From: CBDFLA01 sp965248915
GTDB taxonomy: Bacteria > Pseudomonadota > Alphaproteobacteria > M2410
Assembly: GCA_965248915.1 (NCBI GenBank)
Contig: OZ252216.1
Span: 1,240,001 to 1,304,000 of the forward strand
DNA: 64,000 bases
Reading direction: 5' to 3'
Both the position numbers and the translations under genes were made by a program. This document shows positions 53,179 through 62,149 of this stretch, one piece after another. Below the pieces are notes generated by a model. The model was not told where the DNA came from, ran no database searches, and was given only the letters and a program-made list of their open reading frames with translations. Positions within the stretch are counted from its first letter, which is position 1; each line of letters starts with the position of its first letter.

Positions 53179-53370
53179 TCAGCCCTCTTGTTTCTCTCTC
53201 AAAATTGTTTCCACTCGCGCCACGTCGCGTCGCACTTGGCGCACGCGCGCGGTATTCTCTAACTGGCCTGACGCACCCTGGAAGCGCAGATTGAACGCTT
53301 CCTTCTTCAACTCGACCAATTTGGCCTGCAGTTGATCCGGTGACAGATCTCTTACTTCACTGGCCTTCAT
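53179..53370 (-). CDS. rpmC: 50S ribosomal protein L29 (uL29)
   Basis: 63 residues forming a two-helix hairpin at the peptide exit tunnel: KASEVRDLSPDQLQAKLVELKKEAFNLRFQGASGQLENTARVRQVRRDVAR. It is next to the trigger-factor docking site on the ribosome. Confidence 0.97.
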   Translation of the reverse strand: MKASEVRDLSPDQLQAKLVELKKEAFNLRFQGASGQLENTARVRQVRRDVARVETILREKQEG

Positions 53371-53405
53371 GGCCTCATTCCTTCTCGTTCGTTGACCAGG
53401 TCAGG

Positions 53406-53819
53406 CTATGCGCCAACCCGTCTCACCATTTTGCATTTGACCGGCAACTTAGCCGCACCAAGACGCAAAGCTTCTTCTGCAACGTCAGGCGTCACGCCAT
53501 CAATCTCAAACATGATCCGACCAGGCTTGACCTTGGCAACCCAGAACTCAGGTGTACCCTTACCTTTACCCATCCGAACCTCGGTTGGTTTCTTCGAGAC
53601 CGGCACATCCGGAAAAATCCGAATCCAAACCCGACCTGCCCGCTTCATGTGACGCGTAATCGCCCGACGGGCGGCCTCAATTTGGCGCGCAGTCACACGT
53701 TCAGCATCCATGGATTTCAAACCATAGGCCCCAAAGTTAAGGGTACTCCCGCCCTTTGCATTGCCTTTGATCCGCCCTTTATGTGCTTTGCGGAATTTCG
53801 TGCGCTTCGGCTGCAACAT
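53406..53819 (-). CDS. rplP: 50S ribosomal protein L16 (uL16)
   Basis: 137 residues; organises the A-site region of 23S rRNA. MLQPKRTKFRKAHKGRIKGNAKGG at the start, ARRAITRHMKRAGRVWIRIFPDVPVSKKPTEVRMGKGKG in the centre (contains the Arg hydroxylated in E. coli). It lies about 50 bases after rpsC. Confidence 0.98.
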   Translation of the reverse strand: MLQPKRTKFRKAHKGRIKGNAKGGSTLNFGAYGLKSMDAERVTARQIEAARRAITRHMKRAGRVWIRIFPDVPVSKKPTEVRMGKGKGTPEFWVAKVKPGRIMFEIDGVTPDVAEEALRLGAAKLPVKCKMVRRVGA

Positions 53820-53868
53820 GGTTTCAAACTCTCTTTTCTCTTACCTGCTTTTTAGCAATCCCAGTGGG

Positions 53869-54576
53869 TTATTTTTTTCGCGACTGGCGACCGCCTGTCG
53901 GACCTTCTTGTGCGGCTTCCGATTGCTTGTCTTGTGCCATCGGATCGTGCTCAAGAATTTCACCCTTAAAGATCCAAACTTTAATGCCGCAAATGCCATA
54001 AGCAGTTTTCGCCTCGGCTGTGCCGTAATCGACATTAGCCCGCAATGTATGTAGCGGAACACGTCCTTCGCGGTACCATTCCGTACGCGCAATCTCAGCG
54101 CCACCCAAACGACCCGCAGCATTGATCCGGATCCCTTGAGCGCCCAAACGTACAGCCGATTGAACCGCCCGCTTCATGGCCCGGCGGAAAGCAACTCGAC
54201 GTTCCAATTGCTGAGCAATATTTTCTGCGACCAAGTTCGCATCAATTTCTGGCTTGCGGATCTCTACGATGTTCAAGTGAACTTCACTCGAAGTAATTTC
54301 GCCAACTTTGCGGCGCAGCTTTTCAATGTCTGCACCCTTCTTGCCAATGACAACGCCAGGACGAGCCGTGTAGATCGTAACGCGACACTTTCGGTGCGGA
54401 CGTTCAATAACAATCTTGGAGACACCAGCTTGCTTGAGTGTCTTGTGCAAGAACTCACGGATCTTCAGATCTTCTTGGAGCAATTGGCCATACTCTTGAC
54501 CACCGGCGTACCAGCGAGAATCCCACGTGCGGTTAATGCCCAGTCGAATACCGATTGGATTAATTTTCTGGCCCAT
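53869..54576 (-). CDS. rpsC: 30S ribosomal protein S3 (uS3)
   Basis: 235 residues; forms the mRNA entry tunnel. MGQKINPIGIRLGINRTWDSRWY, KH-domain GVVIGKKGADIEKLR, and C-terminal GAQGIRINAAGRLGGAEIARTEWYREGRVPLHTLRA. The tail ends in a polar segment. One base overlaps the rplV stop (54576). Confidence 0.98.
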   Translation of the reverse strand: MGQKINPIGIRLGINRTWDSRWYAGGQEYGQLLQEDLKIREFLHKTLKQAGVSKIVIERPHRKCRVTIYTARPGVVIGKKGADIEKLRRKVGEITSSEVHLNIVEIRKPEIDANLVAENIAQQLERRVAFRRAMKRAVQSAVRLGAQGIRINAAGRLGGAEIARTEWYREGRVPLHTLRANVDYGTAEAKTAYGICGIKVWIFKGEILEHDPMAQDKQSEAAQEGPTGGRQSRKK

Positions 54577-54965
54577 TAGGCACTCTCCTCAACGTCTTCC
54601 GGTTGGCGCACCACAATGGTCATTTCAGCAAACGGCTTAAGAATTTTGCCGGTGCGACCACGTGCCCGCGCGCGCCAGCGCTTCATAACCAAATTCTTAC
54701 CAACAAACGCTTCTGCGACAATCAACTCATCGACATCCAGATCGTGATTGTTTTCCGCATTCGCGATCGCCGAATCCAAAATCTTAAGAACGTCGTTCGC
54801 AACGCGCCGTTTTGAGAACCGAAGTTCTTGCTGAGCCGCCTCAACCTTCTTGCCTCGGATCGTTTGCGCAACCAAGTTAAGCTTTTGCGGACTCGTCTTG
54901 ATCATGCGGCCAATCGCGAAGGCCTCATTGTCTTTTACGCGGCGTTGGGACTTTGCCTTACCCAT
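54576..54965 (-). CDS. rplV: 50S ribosomal protein L22 (uL22)
   Basis: 129 residues; its beta-hairpin lines the exit tunnel at the macrolide site. The hairpin AEAFVGKNLVMKRWRARARGRTGKILKPFAEMTIVV is complete, so there is no deletion of the kind linked to macrolide resistance. Confidence 0.97.
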   Translation of the reverse strand: MGKAKSQRRVKDNEAFAIGRMIKTSPQKLNLVAQTIRGKKVEAAQQELRFSKRRVANDVLKILDSAIANAENNHDLDVDELIVAEAFVGKNLVMKRWRARARGRTGKILKPFAEMTIVVRQPEDVEESA

Positions 54966-54968
54966 GAT

Positions 54969-55247
54969 TTAGGTCCTCTTTGCCTTCTTGTCCGATCCGT
55001 GTCCAAAATACGTACGGGTCGGTGCAAATTCTCCAAACTTGTGGCCGACCATGTCTTCGCTCACCAACACGGGGATATGTTTGTGGCCGTTGTAAACGGC
55101 GAATGTGAGGCCCACGAATTGCGGCAGAACAGTTGAACGGCGCGACCAAGTCTTGATTGCACCTTTTCGGCCGCCACCATGTGCAGCTTCGGCCTTCTTC
55201 AACATGTATCCGTCAACGAACGGGCCTTTCCAAACAGAACGGGCCAT
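54969..55247 (-). CDS. rpsS: 30S ribosomal protein S19 (uS19)
   Basis: 92 residues. MARSVWKGPFVDGYMLKKAE and the signature KTWSRRSTVLPQFVGLTFAVYNGHKHIPVLVSEDMVGHKFGEFAPTRTY. Adjacent to rplB (12 bases) and rplV (3 bases). Confidence 0.98.
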   Translation of the reverse strand: MARSVWKGPFVDGYMLKKAEAAHGGGRKGAIKTWSRRSTVLPQFVGLTFAVYNGHKHIPVLVSEDMVGHKFGEFAPTRTYFGHGSDKKAKRT

Positions 55248-55259
55248 CTTTGAAATCTC

Positions 55260-56099
55260 CTAGCGTTTTTTCTTACGCAGATGACGACTGCGAACGATAA
55301 ATTTGTCTGTCGCACGATTGCTACGCGTACGCTTGCCTTTTGTGGGTTTGCCCCAAGGGCTAACCGGATGACGACCACCAGATGTACGACCTTCACCACC
55401 ACCATGTGGGTGATCAACTGGGTTCATAGCCACACCGCGAACCGATGGGCGCTTGCCAAGCCAACGATTACGGCCAGCCTTACCAAGCTTGATGTTGCCA
55501 TGATCTGGATTTGAGACAGCGCCAACAGTTGCCATGCATTCAGCGCGAACTTTGCGCTGCTCACCGGACATCAAACGCAGGAGCGCATACCCCATATCTC
55601 GACCAACCAACTGGGCATAGGCACCGGCAGATCTTGCAATTTGCCCACCTGCTCCAGCTTTGAGCTCCACATTGTGAACGATCGTGCCAATTGGAATCGA
55701 AGATAATGGCATTGCATTGCCGGGCTTAATGTCCGCCTTGTCACTCGCCATCACCGGATCACCAACACCAAGACGCTGTGGCGCCAAAATATAAGCCTGT
55801 TCACCGTCTTCGTATTTGATCAAAGCAATGAATGCGGTCCGGTTCGGATCGTATTCGATCCGCTCAACGGTACCTTTGACGTCAAACTTCCTACGCTTGA
55901 AGTCGATCTTTCGGTACAGACGCTTGTGTCCGCCACCTTGGCGACGCGCGGTAATGCGGCCACCATTATTGCGGCCACCATTGCCCGCCAGACCCTCGGT
56001 CAACTTCTTGACTGGACGTCCCTTATACAGGGCCGAACGGTCTACAAGCACGAGGCCACGCTGACCAGGTGATGTTGGTTTGTATTGTTTTAACGCCAT
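55260..56099 (-). CDS. rplB: 50S ribosomal protein L2 (uL2)
   Basis: 279 residues; needed for subunit joining and near the peptidyl-transferase centre. MALKQYKPTSPGQRGLVLVD, and the near-universal signature GVAMNPVDHPHGGGEGRTSGGRHPVSPWGKPTKGKRTR with the conserved His (PVDHPHGGGEG). Confidence 0.98.
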   Translation of the reverse strand: MALKQYKPTSPGQRGLVLVDRSALYKGRPVKKLTEGLAGNGGRNNGGRITARRQGGGHKRLYRKIDFKRRKFDVKGTVERIEYDPNRTAFIALIKYEDGEQAYILAPQRLGVGDPVMASDKADIKPGNAMPLSSIPIGTIVHNVELKAGAGGQIARSAGAYAQLVGRDMGYALLRLMSGEQRKVRAECMATVGAVSNPDHGNIKLGKAGRNRWLGKRPSVRGVAMNPVDHPHGGGEGRTSGGRHPVSPWGKPTKGKRTRSNRATDKFIVRSRHLRKKKR

Positions 56100-56129
56100 C
56101 GGCTTAATCCAACCACTCTTGCTCTAGTC

Positions 56130-56426
56130 TCAAAGACCACTCGTCACATCGATCGGCGCTTGGCCTTCAACGAATGTGACAATGGCTTTCTTCGTATCTT
56201 TGCGTTTCCCCATCTGGCCACGAAAGCGCTTCACTTTCCCTTTCGACCTGATGGTGTTGACCGCTTTGACTTTCCGTTCAAATAAACCCTCGACGGCCTC
56301 TTTGATCATCGGTTTTGTCGCAGTCAACGGAACACTGAAAATCACTTGATCGTTCTCGGCCGCCAAAGTTGCCTTTTCTGTAATGATCGGGCCAAGAATG
56401 ACGTCGTATTTTTGCCCCTGGTTCAT
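56130..56426 (-). CDS. rplW: 50S ribosomal protein L23 (uL23)
   Basis: 98 residues. Docking site for trigger factor and SRP at the tunnel exit; the exposed Glu lies in ATKPMIKEAVEGLFERKVKAVNTI. The end of the rplD frame overlaps its ATG by four bases (ATGA-type). Confidence 0.97.
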   Translation of the reverse strand: MNQGQKYDVILGPIITEKATLAAENDQVIFSVPLTATKPMIKEAVEGLFERKVKAVNTIRSKGKVKRFRGQMGKRKDTKKAIVTFVEGQAPIDVTSGL

Positions 56427-57043
56427 TTCAACCGAGCCTCCAATTGATCAACGGCCGACTTGGTCAACACCAACATCTCACGACGAAGAATGTCGTAAAC
56501 ATTGATGCCTTGCGCCGGCAAGACATCAACATCGACAATGTTGCGGGCCGCCAACTCGAAATTGTCATCCAACTCTTCGCCACCAATGATCAAAGCATTG
56601 TTGAGGCCAAGTTTTTCAAACGAGTCTTTCAGTGTCTTAGTACGAGGTGCATCAAGTTTCACATCGTCCAATATAATCAGTTGGTCGCTAGTCTTCTTAG
56701 CTGACAAAGCGTGTTTCAAAGCCAGCTTGCGGACCTTTTTCGGAAGCGAAATCGAATGATCCCGTGTTCTTGGACCAAAAGCTTTAGCACCACCACGAAA
56801 CTGAGCAACCGATCCATTACCGTGCCGAGCCGTACCGCCACCTTTTTGATTGCCAATACGCTTCTTGTGCTTTGAAACTTCACCACGCGTAAGCGTATGG
56901 TGTGATCCTTGGCGACGCTTGGCAAGTTGGTACACGACCATGCGCTGCATGATGTCTTCACGTGGCTCTAAGCCAAAGACCTCATCCGCAAGCGTGATCG
57001 TACCCGCTTTTCCGGCGTCAAGTGTTGTCACATCCGCCTTCAT
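56423..57043 (-). CDS. rplD: 50S ribosomal protein L4 (uL4)
   Basis: 206 residues. The loop reaching into the exit tunnel is the Gly/Lys/Arg-rich segment KHKKRIGNQKGGGTARHGNGSVAQFRGGAKAFGPRTRDHSI. In E. coli L4 represses its own S10 operon by acting on the mRNA leader; I cannot see whether that applies here. One base overlaps the rplC stop. Confidence 0.97.
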   Translation of the reverse strand: MKADVTTLDAGKAGTITLADEVFGLEPREDIMQRMVVYQLAKRRQGSHHTLTRGEVSKHKKRIGNQKGGGTARHGNGSVAQFRGGAKAFGPRTRDHSISLPKKVRKLALKHALSAKKTSDQLIILDDVKLDAPRTKTLKDSFEKLGLNNALIIGGEELDDNFELAARNIVDVDVLPAQGINVYDILRREMLVLTKSAVDQLEARLK

Positions 57044-57909
57044 TACTCGTCACCCTTCTTATCTTCGCCGTCTTTTGCAGCTGCCTCTACAGGCGCCTCA
57101 GGTGCTTCTGCCTCAGGAACATCAACCGTTGCTTCTTCTTTGGCTTCTTCTTTGGCTTCTTCTTTGGCTTCTTCTTTGGCTTCTTCTTTGGCTTCTTCTT
57201 TGGCTTCTTCTTTGGCTTCCGCCTTTGGCTCTTCCTTCAAACGAAACGCGCCAGGCATCGGAACCCCATCTGGCAGTGCCCGCTTAATGGCATCTTTCAA
57301 AATGACCCAGCCGCCCTTTGACCCAGGGACCGCGCCCTTGACCATGATGAGACCGCGATCAACGTCCGTGCGAACCACTTCCAGGTTCTGGGTTGTTACG
57401 CGAACATTTCCCATCTGGCCGGCCATCTTCTTGCCCTTAAAGACCTTACCCGGGTCTTGGCATTGACCGGTCGCTCCAAGACTACGGTGCGAAATCGAAA
57501 CACCGTGGGTCGCCCGAAGACCGGAGAAGTTGTGACGCTTCATGGCACCGGCAAAACCTTTACCAATGCTCGTTCCGCATGCATCAACGCGCTGACCTTC
57601 AACGAAGTGATCTGCGGTTAACTCAGCGCCAACATCAATCATGTTGTCGGCTGAAACACGAAACTCAACGACTTTCCGTTTGGGTTCGACTTTGGCAACC
57701 GCGAAATGACCGCGTTGCGCCTTCGTCACCCTCTTAACTTTAGCCTTACCGGCACCAAGTTGCAGAGCGGAATACCCATTCCGATCGTCTGTACGTTGAG
57801 CGACAACCTGACAGTTATCGAGTCTCAACACAGTCACCGGCAGATGCCGCCCGTCATCGGTAAAGATGCGGGTCATCCCCAGCTTCTGAACAATCACGCC
57901 TGAACGCAT
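57043..57909 (-). CDS. rplC: 50S ribosomal protein L3 (uL3) with EAKE-repeat tail
   Basis: 288 residues. The core, about 1-220, is normal: MRSGVIVQKLGMTRIFTDDGRHLPVTVLRLDNCQVV, KGFAGAMKRHNFSGLRATHGVSISHRSLGATGQCQDPGKVFKGKKMAGQMGN. After it comes an acidic/lysine tail of about 65 residues built on seven exact copies of a 12-bp unit (57132-57215) that encode EAKE repeats, then EATVDVPEAEAPEAPVEAAA. Standard L3 is about 210-240 residues. The tail should form a long charged helix on the ribosome surface. Confidence 0.97.
   Translation of the reverse strand: MRSGVIVQKLGMTRIFTDDGRHLPVTVLRLDNCQVVAQRTDDRNGYSALQLGAGKAKVKRVTKAQRGHFAVAKVEPKRKVVEFRVSADNMIDVGAELTADHFVEGQRVDACGTSIGKGFAGAMKRHNFSGLRATHGVSISHRSLGATGQCQDPGKVFKGKKMAGQMGNVRVTTQNLEVVRTDVDRGLIMVKGAVPGSKGGWVILKDAIKRALPDGVPMPGAFRLKEEPKAEAKEEAKEEAKEEAKEEAKEEAKEEAKEEATVDVPEAEAPEAPVEAAAKDGEDKKGDE
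57132..57215. repeat. Seven perfect 12-bp tandem repeats within rplC
   Basis: The unit CTTCTTCTTTGG (plus strand) is repeated seven times without a mismatch, in frame, each encoding four residues of the EAKE pattern. Such perfect repeats are prone to copy-number change without frameshift. Confidence 0.95.
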
Positions 57910-57920
57910 GGACTTGTTCC

Positions 57921-58229
57921 TTACAGTTTAATCTCAACGTCAACGCCAGCAGCCAAATCAAGCTTCATAAGCGCGTCAACGGTTTGTGGTGTCGGGTCAA
58001 CGATATCGAGGAGGCGCTTGTGGGTCCGAATTTCGAACTGCTCGCGACTCTTCTTATCGATGTGTGGGCTTCTAAGCACTGTGAACTTCTCAATGCGTGT
58101 CGGTAGTGGAATAGGTCCACGTACCTGTGCGCCGGTCCGTTTCGCAGTATTGACAATCTCACGCGTCGACGTATCGAGCACGCGGTGGTCAAAGGCTTTT
58201 AGCCGAATGCGAATATTCTGGTTCTGCAT
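57921..58229 (-). CDS. rpsJ: 30S ribosomal protein S10 (uS10)
   Basis: 102 residues; also NusE in transcription antitermination. MQNQNIRIRLKAFDHRVLDTSTREIVNTAKRTGAQVRGPIPLPTRIEKFTVLRSPHIDKKSREQFEIRTHKRL is a standard sequence. It opens the S10 operon and follows tuf by 65 bases, most of which is a terminator hairpin. Confidence 0.98.
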   Translation of the reverse strand: MQNQNIRIRLKAFDHRVLDTSTREIVNTAKRTGAQVRGPIPLPTRIEKFTVLRSPHIDKKSREQFEIRTHKRLLDIVDPTPQTVDALMKLDLAAGVDVEIKL

Positions 58230-58250
58230 GACTTTACCTAGTTGAAGCCC

Positions 58251-58285
58251 AAAAAATTCGCGGGATCATTTTGACGCGACCCCGC
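58251..58285 (-). terminator. Intrinsic terminator between tuf and rpsJ
   Basis: Minus-strand GCGGGGTC and GATCCCGC (one G-U) form an 8-bp stem with a 10-base loop, followed by GAATTTTTT. It ends the str operon transcript after tuf, about 21 bases before the rpsJ start codon. Confidence 0.8.
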
Positions 58286-58294
58286 AATTGTTTC

Positions 58295-59485
58295 TTACTC
58301 AATGATGCCAGCAACGACACCTGCGCCGACGGTACGACCGCCTTCACGGATGGCGAAGCGAAGCTTCTCTTCCATAGCGATCGGCACAATCAGCTCGACT
58401 TCCATCTCGCAATTGTCACCAGGCATCACCATCTCCGTCCCCGAAGGCAAGCTCACAACACCGGTAACATCCGTCGTTCTGAAGTAGAACTGAGGCCGGT
58501 AGTTAGTGAAGAATGGCGTATGACGGCCACCCTCTTCCTTCGTCAGGATGTAGGCTTCCGCCTTGAACTTCGTGTGCGGGGTCACAGACCCCGGCTTGGC
58601 CAAAACCTGACCACGCTCAACTTCTTCACGACCAATACCTCTGAGCAAGCAACCAACATTGTCGCCAGCTTCGCCGCGATCAAGCAACTTACGGAACATC
58701 TCAACGCCCGTGCAAGTCGTCTTCGCTGTGTCTTTAACGCCGATGATTTCGATCTCATCACCAACATTCACAACACCGCGTTCAATCCGGCCGGTCACAA
58801 CCGTTCCCCGACCAGAGATCGAGAACACGTCTTCAACTGGCATCAAGAAGTCACCGTCAACAGCCCGCTCTGGCTGTGGAATGTATGCGTCGACTTCCTT
58901 CATCAGCTCAAGAATGGAGTTCTTACCCGTCGCTTCGTCGCCGTCTTCAAGCGCCACTAACGCTGAACCCTTCACAATCGGAATATCGTCGCCAGGGAAC
59001 TCGTAGGAGCTCAAAAGCTCGCGGATTTCCATTTCAACAAGCTCAATCAGCTCTTCGTCGTCCACTTGGTCGACCTTGTTCATGTAGACCACGATCGCCG
59101 GCACACCGACCTGACGAGCGAGCAAAATGTGCTCCCGGGTCTGTGGCATCGGGCCATCAGCGGCCGACACAACCAAAATCGCGCCGTCCATTTGGGCAGC
59201 ACCGGTGATCATGTTCTTCACATAGTCAGCGTGACCTGGGCAATCCACGTGGGCGTAGTGACGATTGTCCGTCTCATACTCAACGTGCGCCGTTGAAATC
59301 GTAATCCCACGGGCCTTTTCTTCAGGCGCCTTATCGATCTCGTCATAGGCCGAAAACGTCGCCCCACCACTTTCCGCCAACACTTTCGTGATCGCCGCAG
59401 TTAGCGTCGTCTTACCGTGGTCAACGTGACCAATCGTGCCGATGTTGCAATGCGGCTTATTACGTTCAAACTTCTCTTTGGCCAT
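58295..59485 (-). CDS. tuf: Elongation factor Tu
   Basis: GTPase that brings aminoacyl-tRNA to the ribosome. 396 residues, three domains. G1 GHVDHGKT (19-26), G3 DCPGHADY, G4 NKVD and domain 2/3 motifs (GRGTVVTGRIERG, TGVVSLPSGTEMVMPGDN) are intact. Last gene of the rpsL-rpsG-fusA-tuf operon. Alphaproteobacteria often have a second tuf copy elsewhere; it is not in this window. Confidence 0.98.
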   Translation of the reverse strand: MAKEKFERNKPHCNIGTIGHVDHGKTTLTAAITKVLAESGGATFSAYDEIDKAPEEKARGITISTAHVEYETDNRHYAHVDCPGHADYVKNMITGAAQMDGAILVVSAADGPMPQTREHILLARQVGVPAIVVYMNKVDQVDDEELIELVEMEIRELLSSYEFPGDDIPIVKGSALVALEDGDEATGKNSILELMKEVDAYIPQPERAVDGDFLMPVEDVFSISGRGTVVTGRIERGVVNVGDEIEIIGVKDTAKTTCTGVEMFRKLLDRGEAGDNVGCLLRGIGREEVERGQVLAKPGSVTPHTKFKAEAYILTKEEGGRHTPFFTNYRPQFYFRTTDVTGVVSLPSGTEMVMPGDNCEMEVELIVPIAMEEKLRFAIREGGRTVGAGVVAGIIE

Positions 59486-59557
59486 CTTTTTCTCTCCGTA
59501 ATCTGACGGCTAACAAAACTTCTTACTCAAACTATCCCGGCTAATCCGCGAAAGGGG

Positions 59558-61633
59558 TCATGCCAGTTTCGCCTGGACCTCTTCCGCCACTGCCTGGGGG
59601 ACTTGCTCATAGTGATCGAACTGCATCGTGTACTGAGCACGACCCTGGGTCATTGACCGCAGCGTGTTCACATATCCAAACATATTGGCCAGCGGCACCA
59701 TCGCATTAATGACGGTTGCATTACCTCGTTGCTCTGTTCCGCTGATCTGTCCACGACGACTGTTCAAGTCACCGATGCAATCACCCATATAATCCTCAGG
59801 TGTCACTACTTCGACCTTCATAATCGGCTCAAGCAAACGTGGCGCAGCTTTTGGCGCCGCTTCACGGAAGGCCGCGCGAGACGCCATTTCAAACGCCATA
59901 ACACTGGAGTCCACGTCGTGGCTCGCGCCATCAATCAATGTGGCCTTGAAATCAATCATCGGAAAGCCAGCAATGAACCCGCCATCTTTGACGCTTTCAA
60001 TACCTTTTTGGACGCCCGGGATGTATTCCTTAGGCACATTGCCACCAACGATCTTACTTTCAAACTCAAACCCAGAACCAGCTTCAAGCGGTTCGAAGAT
60101 CATCTTCACGCGCGCAAATTGACCAGAACCACCCGTTTGCTTCTTGTGGGTGTAATCAATCTCAGCTGTTCTCGTAATCGTTTCGCGATAAGCGACCTGC
60201 GGTGCACCCACGTTAGCGTCTACTTTGAATTCACGCTTCATTCGGTCGACAATAATGTCGAGGTGAAGCTCGCCCATACCCGCAATCACCGTCTGACCGG
60301 ATTCTTCATCCGTCGTGACACGGAAACTTGGGTCTTCTTTTGCCAAACGAGCCAAGGCAACACCGAGTTTCTCCTGGTCACCCTTCGTTTTCGGCTCAAC
60401 CGAAAGCGAAATCACAGGCTCAGGAAACTCCATGCGCTCTAGAATCACAGGATTCAATGGATCGCAAAGTGTATCGCCAGTGGTCGTGTTCTTAAGGCCA
60501 GCAAATGCAACGATGTCACCCGCACGCGCTTCTTTGATGTCTTCACGGCTGTTCGAGTGCATTTCGAGCATCCGGCCGATACGCTCACGGTTGTCTTTAA
60601 CCGAGTTCAAGACGCCGGTACCGGCTTCAAACACTCCTGAGTAGATCCGCACGAATGTCAGTGAGCCAACAAACGGGTCATTCATAACTTTGAAAGCAAG
60701 ACCAGAAGCCGGAGCGTCATCGCTGGATTCACGTGTTGTTTCTTCATCCGTCTTCGCATCAATGCCCTTAATGGCGGGCACTTCGAGTGGAGACGGCATA
60801 AAATCAACAACCGCGTCAAGCATGGGCTGTACGCCCTTGTTCTTAAAGGCTGAACCGCAAATCACTGGAACAAAGTCGAGGGAGATCGTGCCCTTACGGA
60901 TGCAGCCCTTTAGCTCGTCTTCCGTTGGCATTTCACCATCGAGATATTTCTCAAGAAGAGCCTCATCTTCCTCAATGGCGGCTTCAACGAGCTTCACTCG
61001 GTACTCATCAGCTTTGTCTTTGAGGTCGGCCGGAATATCGACGTAGTCGAACTCAGCGCCAAGGTTCTCATCCCGCCAGATAATGGCTTTCATTTTAATG
61101 AGGTCAACAACACCAGCAAAGTCGGACTCAGCGCCAACAGGCAACTGAAGTACCAACGGAGTTGCACCCAAACGATCAACAATCATATCGACGCAGCGAT
61201 AGAAGTCAGCGCCCATGCGATCCATCTTATTGATGAAACACATGCGCGGCACTCGGTATTTGTCTGCCTGACGCCAAACAGTCTCGGACTGAGGTTCTAC
61301 ACCAGCCACTGAATCAAAAACGGCCACTGCACCATCTAGAACTCGCAGGGACCGTTCAACTTCGATCGTAAAATCAACGTGACCAGGGGTATCAATAATA
61401 TTGACACGGTAGTCGTTCCAGAAACAGGTCGTCGCAGCGGACGTAATTGTAATACCGCGTTCCTGTTCCTGCTCCATCCAATCCATCGTGGCGGCACCAT
61501 CGTGCACTTCGCCAATCTTGTGACTGCGACCAGTGTAATAAAGGATGCGTTCTGTCGTCGTCGTCTTGCCCGCATCAATATGGGCCATGATGCCGATATT
61601 TCGGTAACGATCGAGTGGTGTTTGACGCGCCAT
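59558..61633 (-). CDS. fusA: Elongation factor G
   Basis: GTPase that drives translocation. 691 residues, five domains. G1 AHIDAGKT (17-24), the switch-1 GAATMDWMEQEQERGITI, G3 DTPGHVDF, G4 NKMDR, and the domain IV tip region (SSVMAFEMASRAAFREA) are complete. It lies about 72 bases upstream of tuf and 34 bases after rpsG. Confidence 0.98.
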   Translation of the reverse strand: MARQTPLDRYRNIGIMAHIDAGKTTTTERILYYTGRSHKIGEVHDGAATMDWMEQEQERGITITSAATTCFWNDYRVNIIDTPGHVDFTIEVERSLRVLDGAVAVFDSVAGVEPQSETVWRQADKYRVPRMCFINKMDRMGADFYRCVDMIVDRLGATPLVLQLPVGAESDFAGVVDLIKMKAIIWRDENLGAEFDYVDIPADLKDKADEYRVKLVEAAIEEDEALLEKYLDGEMPTEDELKGCIRKGTISLDFVPVICGSAFKNKGVQPMLDAVVDFMPSPLEVPAIKGIDAKTDEETTRESSDDAPASGLAFKVMNDPFVGSLTFVRIYSGVFEAGTGVLNSVKDNRERIGRMLEMHSNSREDIKEARAGDIVAFAGLKNTTTGDTLCDPLNPVILERMEFPEPVISLSVEPKTKGDQEKLGVALARLAKEDPSFRVTTDEESGQTVIAGMGELHLDIIVDRMKREFKVDANVGAPQVAYRETITRTAEIDYTHKKQTGGSGQFARVKMIFEPLEAGSGFEFESKIVGGNVPKEYIPGVQKGIESVKDGGFIAGFPMIDFKATLIDGASHDVDSSVMAFEMASRAAFREAAPKAAPRLLEPIMKVEVVTPEDYMGDCIGDLNSRRGQISGTEQRGNATVINAMVPLANMFGYVNTLRSMTQGRAQYTMQFDHYEQVPQAVAEEVQAKLA

Positions 61634-61667
61634 GACTAAGTTCCCTTACAACCCTTGTCCGCAAGCC

Positions 61668-62138
61668 TTACCAGCGGTAATGCGAAAACGCGCGGTTGGC
61701 TTCAGCCATCTTGTGCGTATCTTCGCGTTTCTTCACTGCGGAGCCCCGATTTTGAGAGGCATCCATAAGCTCACCGGACAACCGGCTTTGCATTGTGTTT
61801 TCGTTCCGACCACGAGCTGCGTTGATGATCCAACGGATCGCCAGAGCTTGTTTGCGGTCATTCCGGACTTCAACCGGGACCTGATAGGTCGCACCACCAA
61901 CCCGACGAGACCGAACTTCGATCGAGGGCTTTACATTGTCCAACGCTTCGTGAAACAGGGACAACGGATCTTGGCTCATCTTCGTTTGGATCTCATCGAA
62001 AGCGCCATAAACAATCCGCTCCGTGACGGACTTCTTGCCGTCCAACATCAGCGAATTCATGAATTTCGTAACAACAATATCCCCGAACTTTGGATCGGGA
62101 AGCGTGTCTCTTTTTTCCGCGGCGTGACGTCGGGACAT
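61668..62138 (-). CDS. rpsG: 30S ribosomal protein S7 (uS7)
   Basis: 156 residues. MSRRHAAEKRDTLPDPKFGDIVVTKFMNSLMLDGKKSVTERIVYGA, then ARSRRVGGATYQVPVEVR-like (VRSRRVGGATYQVPVEVRND) and ending HYRW. In E. coli S7 represses the str operon through the rpsL-rpsG junction; here that gap is only about 11 bases, so the E. coli site is not present. Confidence 0.98.
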   Translation of the reverse strand: MSRRHAAEKRDTLPDPKFGDIVVTKFMNSLMLDGKKSVTERIVYGAFDEIQTKMSQDPLSLFHEALDNVKPSIEVRSRRVGGATYQVPVEVRNDRKQALAIRWIINAARGRNENTMQSRLSGELMDASQNRGSAVKKREDTHKMAEANRAFSHYRW

Positions 62139-62149
62139 GAAAAAGCTCC

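Noticed and set aside
57132..57215. CRISPR-like direct repeats
   Set aside because: The repeats are adjacent 12-bp units without spacers, in frame within rplC; a coding tandem repeat explains them.
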